Part shown: positions 39,501 to 43,430 of the stretch, piece after piece
How positions within the stretch are numbered: position 1 is the first letter of the stretch
Layout of the letters: each line of letters starts with the position of its first letter
IMG/VR virus record: IMGVR_UViG_3300034159_000046
Span: 1 to 43,430 of that record
Origin: a virus
DNA: 43,430 bases
Strand: one strand, 5' to 3'
Made by a program: the position numbers and the translations under genes
Notes under the pieces: generated by a model
What the model was told of the DNA's origin: nothing
Database searches by the model: none
The model's input: the letters and a program-made list of their open reading frames with translations, nothing else

Positions 39501-40387
39501 AATCGGCGTCAATAACTCAATACGCAGCCGACCAGTCGGCAAAGATTGAATCAGATTCATTTGAGGCTAGGCTTTCCCGGGTGTCTGATTTTGTGGGAAA
39601 AGTAGGCAATGTTTTTAACGGTCTTTTGTCTGCCCTTGGCTCTCTATATGAAGCGATGAATCAGGCGCAGCTTGATAGTCTGGATGTACAATATCAGCAA
39701 AATTTAGACGCACTAGACGCCGATACACAGGCAAAGCTTGAGGCAGCCGGTCTTGCTGAACAGTCAGACATGGAAAAAGCACAGGCAAAACTTGATGCTG
39801 CAATAGCATCTAATGATGCCGAGGCAATAAGCGACGCCGAAAAGGAATTGAAAAAACAGCAAATTTTAAAAGAAGCCGCTGACAAAAAAATTGCCATAGA
39901 AAAAAAATACGAAAAAGAAAAAGCGCAATTACAATATAAGGCGAGTTTAGAGGCATGGAATTTGCAAATGCTCAGCGCAATAGCCGGAACTGCCTTGGCC
40001 GTTATAAACGCACTCCAAACGCAGCCAGTTTGGCTTGGTATCGTATTGGCGGCGGCGGCTGGCGTTACTGGCGGGATTGAGATAGCCGCAGTCAACGCAG
40101 CAAAGCCGCAGCCACCTGCATTGGCAACCGGAGGAATAGCAATACCACAAGCTGGCGGACAAGGTGCCAAGGTTCTAATGGCAGAGAATGGCAGCCCAGA
40201 GCTTGCCCTGAATGGCGGGGCCTCCGGAGAGCCATTCCTTAACGCTTTTGCCGATAAGGTTGCAAAAAGAATAGGGGCAGTTGAACAAGGTAAGGACATA
40301 ACGTTAATATTGCAAATTGACTCGACTGTACTGTCAAAAGTTGTAGCAAAGGACATTAACAACGGCATTGTCAAAATAACATTGTAA
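36557..40387 (+). CDS. Tail tape measure protein (TP901-type)
   Basis: 1276 residues. Helical N-terminus, then a TP901 tape-measure core at ~165-420 (SAALAGVQAATRASADEMAQ; EALQGIEALSKAGVSTADII; AAGIMTQFGKTGAD; FKTFLQRLNPVSDEARALME). Hydrophobic segments lie at ~470-560. Long coiled coils fill ~590-1130, and a C-terminal membrane-active-looking region contains IAGTALAVINALQTQPVW. It sets tail length: at ~0.15 nm per residue this predicts roughly a 190-nm tail. Leaderless start. Confidence 0.9.
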   Translation: MNEDAGNIYSEVRIRLDKLQSDITQAVNKLNNFGSTVVDMGNTASNLFSNSYGKSINNVKTYLASLDDAVKAGAITQKQAIEQSIAVRKQELAFIQATAAKKGGYTTQEINDLKATQSALSKLESQYKQVSKESENAGKSASNFSAASVAAVAVVAVAFRSLVTSTSDYSAALAGVQAATRASADEMAQLTKAADETAQQFGKTNTEALQGIEALSKAGVSTADIIGGGLAGALALAAAGEMSVGDAAEAAAGIMTQFGKTGADVTHIADLLAAAAGNAIGEVSDFTMAFKQVGLVANSTGLSIEDTTAVLAQFAAGSLLGSDAGTSFKTFLQRLNPVSDEARALMEKLGFSAFDAKGKFVGISSVAEQLKTKLGGMSDAQKQAALTTLFGSDATRAAIELMKGGAAGIEKWTELTNQQGFAAETARIKMDSLAGDLGKLDAATTNAAASIGTAATPALRGLTQIATAVLNAITALPGPVKAAITTIGLLTGGIIAFAAAGPSVIGVIKGIGIAAATSLGPFGLIASAVGVLAIGIGAAAVSAGAFEDSTTRLIRNNNELINATKSANAEFTNIVGPVNDATKSNKLSADQIDKLKKLYPELTGVMDLNKATIQDVTEAQKKLNSARNSEIIAQINKQIAENNDLIKKSTEVTSQSKNAQNQNTEALIRNDRALVSSYESVKNHTQSETDAYNLAKKRLSQLDDQGKFQEKNLLTSERTATKLKEQNNVLQAQIRELDGTADAARKAQAVKDEAAAKEKSNEDARKQAIEQEKQARQNSANDYAKTLAVFKQLRADDLVSEEEYQKKIISLASDRINQIQSQAVKDGALSQASKKQIADEINIRNEAQKKLDLITASKKEAADREKDLQSALGKTIESMIAERDELAKTGAMTREQAELYDELSKKIAKAQEDEKNAVAKNQEEIRKAQELTANFRSAYSDGLIDSIDADSTKKKAALTKEIADLREANALMLKSDKEYADQSASITQYAADQSAKIESDSFEARLSRVSDFVGKVGNVFNGLLSALGSLYEAMNQAQLDSLDVQYQQNLDALDADTQAKLEAAGLAEQSDMEKAQAKLDAAIASNDAEAISDAEKELKKQQILKEAADKKIAIEKKYEKEKAQLQYKASLEAWNLQMLSAIAGTALAVINALQTQPVWLGIVLAAAAGVTGGIEIAAVNAAKPQPPALATGGIAIPQAGGQGAKVLMAENGSPELALNGGASGEPFLNAFADKVAKRIGAVEQGKDITLILQIDSTVLSKVVAKDINNGIVKITL

Positions 40388-40396
40388 AGGTATAAT
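40368..40396 (+). promoter_or_regulatory. Leaderless promoter of the tail-tip/fibre/lysis operon
   Basis: TTGTCA (40368-40373, inside the end of the tape-measure gene), 17-base spacer, TATAAT (40391-40396), six bases to ATG 40403. It would read through the genome join to the terminator at 5131. Confidence 0.7.
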
Positions 40397-40402
40397 GACA
40401 CT

Positions 40403-41110
40403 ATGCGCATTTTGTTTAATAATTCATTTCTAGATTCTGTCATGAGTGCGACGGCTTCTAGTATTAATTATCCTATTGAAAATGTAACGCATAGATTCAT
40501 GAAAAAAAGATTTCAAAGCCTTCTATCAAATAGCACAATAACGTGTATTTTTAATACAGTAAAAGAAATTAATTGCATTTTTTATGGTTATCATACTTTA
40601 AACAGTTTTAATTATACGCTTTATGATTCAAGTAATAATGTTTTATTAACTGGAAGTGATACGCAGTTACTAGATATAGGTGTTATATACTTTAACAAAG
40701 TAGTTAATGTAAAAAAAATAATAATTTCATGCACTGCAATAGATAATTTATTTATCGGTGTATTATGGGCTGGCGTTTATGACCAAATGAATCTACCGAT
40801 GAATAATCTAGAAGTCAATATAGATGATCAAACAGTCGTAAAGTCTAGCCCTGACTTCCAATTTTCTCAATTATATAATGAATCAGGTTTGGAATTTTTA
40901 ATTACTATACCAACACTTGATAATGACCAGAAAAATTATTTAAATAATACTTATATACAAAAGGGTAAGGGCTCTCCATTATTTATTGATTTTTACGAAG
41001 ACAATAGACCATATCAAGAGCCAAAATATGTCGTTTTTTCTGATAAAATAAACCTTGTAAGAAAAGGCATTGAATTTGAAGCTACTATAAAATTAAAGGA
41101 AGCTAGATAA
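40403..41110 (+). CDS. Distal tail-like protein (235 aa)
   Basis: First gene after the tape measure, the place of distal tail proteins that ring the tube end. Beta-rich with IENVTHRFMKKRFQSL early and a second half (DDQTVVKSSPDFQFSQLYNE ... IEFEATIKLKE) that could be a galectin-like fold. No clear sequence motif, so the assignment is positional. AT-rich codons. Confidence 0.55.
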   Translation: MRILFNNSFLDSVMSATASSINYPIENVTHRFMKKRFQSLLSNSTITCIFNTVKEINCIFYGYHTLNSFNYTLYDSSNNVLLTGSDTQLLDIGVIYFNKVVNVKKIIISCTAIDNLFIGVLWAGVYDQMNLPMNNLEVNIDDQTVVKSSPDFQFSQLYNESGLEFLITIPTLDNDQKNYLNNTYIQKGKGSPLFIDFYEDNRPYQEPKYVVFSDKINLVRKGIEFEATIKLKEAR

Positions 41111-41920
41111 ATGGCAATAGTAAAAATAATATTGCCCAATATTGTCCCCGAAACCGTAGAAGACTATAAGGCACAAAATAATCTATTAATAGAATTAATA
41201 AGAAATTTATATCCTAAAAATATAGTGATAGGTTCATTTATTACTAAAGGGTCATTAATTAATATTTCCGGGTCAATTTATATGGTAGATAATGATACCG
41301 CAATAACTGGCACGCCTTCTAAATACGTTAAAATTACACCGTCATCAGACGGCGGCACTTGTCTTCCTTCGTTTGTCGCAAGCCTTTCTGGCGTTTCTTG
41401 GGATAATGTTAAAAATGGATATTATGATATATCCGGTAATTTATATATTTTTAATGAATCAAGAGCAGTATTTGACGGACAAATATCTCAAGCCTATACA
41501 TTATTTGGCAGACAGTCATACAATAATAATGTTCTATACCCAAGTGATACCATAGAAAATATTATTACTTCTAAATATTTTATTAATTACCCACTAGACG
41601 ACGGATATAGTACTGGAACAAAAAAAATTATAATTGAAGGCAGCGGGATAGTTAGAGTAAAAGCGGCTTCATTTATTCAAAATAGTGTTGTTAATAATTA
41701 TAGTATAAGAATATTTAAGAATACAACAAAAATAATAGAGCGGTCTTATGATACGGTAAATATTTCAGGTAGCTTCTGGCTTGGGCAAAATACAACGCAA
41801 ATGGATATTATATGTAATAAAAACGATACTTTTTATGCGCAAATGAAATTTACTGGTCCTGACCCTGGATTTCAATACAGGGGGATTCCATTTCTAGCAT
41901 TATGCTATGGTGAATCATAA
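41111..41920 (+). CDS. Tandem fibre-like protein, paralogue 1 (269 aa)
   Basis: AAGGAAG before the ATG. Residues ~1-125 are shared with the next two genes (YKAQNNLL; GTPSKYVKIT; SDGGTCLPSF; NGYYDISGNLYIF). The C-terminal ~140 residues are unique and beta-rich, probably a host-binding or interaction domain. Three such proteins in a row suggest a multi-subunit receptor-binding complex. Shares a 46-base identical stretch with paralogue 2. Confidence 0.7.
   Translation: MAIVKIILPNIVPETVEDYKAQNNLLIELIRNLYPKNIVIGSFITKGSLINISGSIYMVDNDTAITGTPSKYVKITPSSDGGTCLPSFVASLSGVSWDNVKNGYYDISGNLYIFNESRAVFDGQISQAYTLFGRQSYNNNVLYPSDTIENIITSKYFINYPLDDGYSTGTKKIIIEGSGIVRVKAASFIQNSVVNNYSIRIFKNTTKIIERSYDTVNISGSFWLGQNTTQMDIICNKNDTFYAQMKFTGPDPGFQYRGIPFLALCYGES
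41294..41339 (+). repeat. 46-base direct repeat copy A (paralogue 1)
   Basis: Identical to 42106-42151; encodes the shared GTPSKYVKIT segment. Flanking sequence diverges. Confidence 0.85.
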
Positions 41921-42690
41921 TGTCAATTATATTAATACCAAACCCACAAACAAGCCCTAGCGCGTCTATTTCAGATTATCAAAAGCAAAATGATTTACTT
42001 AAATATTTATTAAATAATATAAATTACCCTGAAATAGTTATTGGGTCAAATATAAAACAAGGTTGCTTGTTAAGTGTTAAGGGACTATTGTATTTTACAA
42101 ATTCAGATACCGCAATAACTGGCACGCCTTCTAAATACGTTAAAATTACACAATCCGGTGACACTCTTACTTGCTCAGCTTCTTTTGTAGCAAATCTAAC
42201 AGGTGTTATATGGAATGATACATATAATGGGTATTACGATGCGTCAAATAATTTATATATTTTTAACGAATCGATTGCCATATATGATGGATTAATAACA
42301 GATAGCAAAACAATACTTAGCAATAAGTATAATTCAAAATATAGAATTTCAAATTCAAATAATATTATAAAGCAAATTCAGTTTTCAGTTAATAGTTATT
42401 ACAATCCGAATAAAAGCGGAAATTTCCCATGGATTCTAAAACCTTCAGCTAGCGGCGATGTTAAAATTCAGCTTATTTATATGTCGAGTCCCGGTGGTAC
42501 TGGTTTAAATATAAAAATATATAAAAATAATGACATTATTTTAGATAAAAATGTAGATACAACAAATTCAGTACAATATCAGGAAATATTAATAGAAGAT
42601 TGCATAGATTATGACGAATTTTCATTTGAATTGCAAAGCAATCTTTATCCTATTAGCTTTGCTTTAATGGGTGATTATTATGTCTATTAA
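41920..42690 (+). CDS. Tandem fibre-like protein, paralogue 2 (256 aa)
   Basis: ATG overlaps the preceding stop by one base. The same N-terminal domain (YQKQNDLLKYLL; GTPSKYVKIT; NGYYDASNNLYIF) with a different beta-rich C-terminal domain (~130-256). Overlaps paralogue 3 by 11 bases. Receptor-binding role is inferred. Confidence 0.7.
   Translation: MSIILIPNPQTSPSASISDYQKQNDLLKYLLNNINYPEIVIGSNIKQGCLLSVKGLLYFTNSDTAITGTPSKYVKITQSGDTLTCSASFVANLTGVIWNDTYNGYYDASNNLYIFNESIAIYDGLITDSKTILSNKYNSKYRISNSNNIIKQIQFSVNSYYNPNKSGNFPWILKPSASGDVKIQLIYMSSPGGTGLNIKIYKNNDIILDKNVDTTNSVQYQEILIEDCIDYDEFSFELQSNLYPISFALMGDYYVY
42106..42151 (+). repeat. 46-base direct repeat copy B (paralogue 2)
   Basis: Identical to 41294-41339. 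The corresponding stretch in paralogue 3 differs at many synonymous sites. Confidence 0.85.
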
Positions 42691-43430
42691 TAAAATAGTG
42701 CCGCCAAATCATTACCCGGTAAATGCAAGCGATTACCAAGCACAAAATAATCAAATTAATGAAATTATAAATAGAATTTCTTTGCAAAAGCCAGTTTTAG
42801 GGTCATTTGTAAAAAAAGGTTTTATTTTTAATTTCGCTGGGGTTTTATATAAATCTAATTCTGATACAGCAATATCTGGCACACCATCCAAGTATGTAAA
42901 GATAACACCATCTTCCGACGGTTCTACCTGCTTGGCTTCATTTTCGGCTAATCTTGATGGTGTTTATTGGAATAATTCACACAATGGATATTATGATGAA
43001 TTTGGTAATTTGTTTTTATTTGATGAAATAGAAGCGGTAAATTCACTTAAATTTTATACATTAAATCAATTGCACTGTGAATCATTTATTGCAAAAAATA
43101 CAGCAATAGCCGGTGGCAATGTATTTTACTCTTTGCGTTTAGATTATCCAATTTTAAATTATGTTTACCCGTCATATAATCTGATAAATACATTATCAGG
43201 ACCAATAAAATACATTAGCAAATACAGCGGACAAATAAGGTCTATGCTAGAATTTACAGGAAGTCAACAAAATACATATTATAGAATACTTAAAAATTCA
43301 GTACAAATATACGAGTATTTAATACCATATTTATACCCTACATCAGCTACAATCCAATATGATATATCTTTAAACGTTGGCGATATTATTACGTTTCAAG
43401 TAAGAACCAATAACGGTACTACTATTGGTT
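42680..43430 (+). CDS. Tandem fibre-like protein, paralogue 3 (continues at 1-47)
   Basis: Starts 11 bases before the stop of paralogue 2. Encodes 250 residues to the window edge, with YQAQNNQI, GTPSKYVKITPSSDGST, NGYYDEFGNLFLF, then its own C-terminal domain. The frame continues without stop across the end; joining to base 1 completes a 261-residue protein. Of the three, it is the most divergent at the nucleotide level. Confidence 0.8.
   Translation, partial: MSINKIVPPNHYPVNASDYQAQNNQINEIINRISLQKPVLGSFVKKGFIFNFAGVLYKSNSDTAISGTPSKYVKITPSSDGSTCLASFSANLDGVYWNNSHNGYYDEFGNLFLFDEIEAVNSLKFYTLNQLHCESFIAKNTAIAGGNVFYSLRLDYPILNYVYPSYNLINTLSGPIKYISKYSGQIRSMLEFTGSQQNTYYRILKNSVQIYEYLIPYLYPTSATIQYDISLNVGDIITFQVRTNNGTTIG
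43419..43430 (+). repeat. 12-base terminal overlap with bases 1-12
   Basis: CTACTATTGGTT occurs at both window ends, and joining the ends keeps the reading frame of the fibre gene. Best read as a circular-assembly overlap or terminal redundancy. Confidence 0.75.

Noticed and set aside
39694-40443. 249-residue minus-strand frame at the end of the tape measure gene
   Set aside because: It runs antisense through the tape-measure coiled coil and across the 40368-40396 promoter; Ala/Ser/Cys-rich composition typical of a shadow frame.

Overview
The window looks like one complete genome of a tailed double-stranded DNA phage, opened inside a gene. The last 12 bases (43419-43430) repeat the first 12. 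Joining them continues the truncated last reading frame (42680 onward) into a C-terminal tail that stops at base 47. It is a siphovirus-type phage: it has a terminase, portal, MuF-like protein, ClpP-type prohead protease, capsid, tail tube, a 1276-residue tape measure, tail-tip proteins and fibres, but no sheath. I see no integrase, DNA polymerase, RNA polymerase, CRISPR array or canonical tRNA. The host is probably a double-membraned bacterium, since a lipoprotein and a spanin-like pair are present. One SSB (22233-22556) resembles, from memory, spirochaete SSBs; that host assignment is tentative. The DNA is AT-rich, except for the virion genes around 26900-28900 and 31100-32080 and a structured RNA near 16 kb.

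Layout: (1) 40403 to the end, then 1-5128, plus strand: tail tip, three tandem paralogous fibre-like proteins, a hub-like protein, a large fibre with a C1q-like end, then small membrane (lysis) genes ending at a palindromic terminator (5131-5152). (2) 5155-19203, minus strand: DNA metabolism, comprising SSB, a fused SbcD-SbcC nuclease/ATPase, an adenine methylase, a putative annealase, a Topo VI-A/Spo11-like protein, a VRR-NUC nuclease, an HTH regulator, an SF2 helicase, a ~550-nt structured RNA and a primase-helicase. (3) 19204-19828: intergenic region with CTGTCA palindromes, a candidate origin or operator region. (4) 19829-40387, plus strand: packaging, head and tail genes, interrupted by five short minus-strand cassettes of accessory genes (22233-22738, 25110-25710, 28914-29485, 32084-35134, 35910-36418).

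Regulation is unusually legible. Nearly every transcription unit starts with a sigma70-like promoter whose -10 box ends 6-7 nt before the ATG, so the lead genes are predicted to be translated from leaderless mRNAs, while internal genes have Shine-Dalgarno sites or ATGA overlaps. All leftward promoters but one weak candidate share an element, usually TCCGCA, three bases after the -35 box; rightward late promoters generally lack it. Four of the accessory cassettes sit next to nearly identical ~75-bp bidirectional promoter modules. A Spo11/Topo VI-A-like protein together with a fused Mre11-Rad50-type protein, annealase, nuclease and two SSBs suggests a phage double-strand-break and recombination system.
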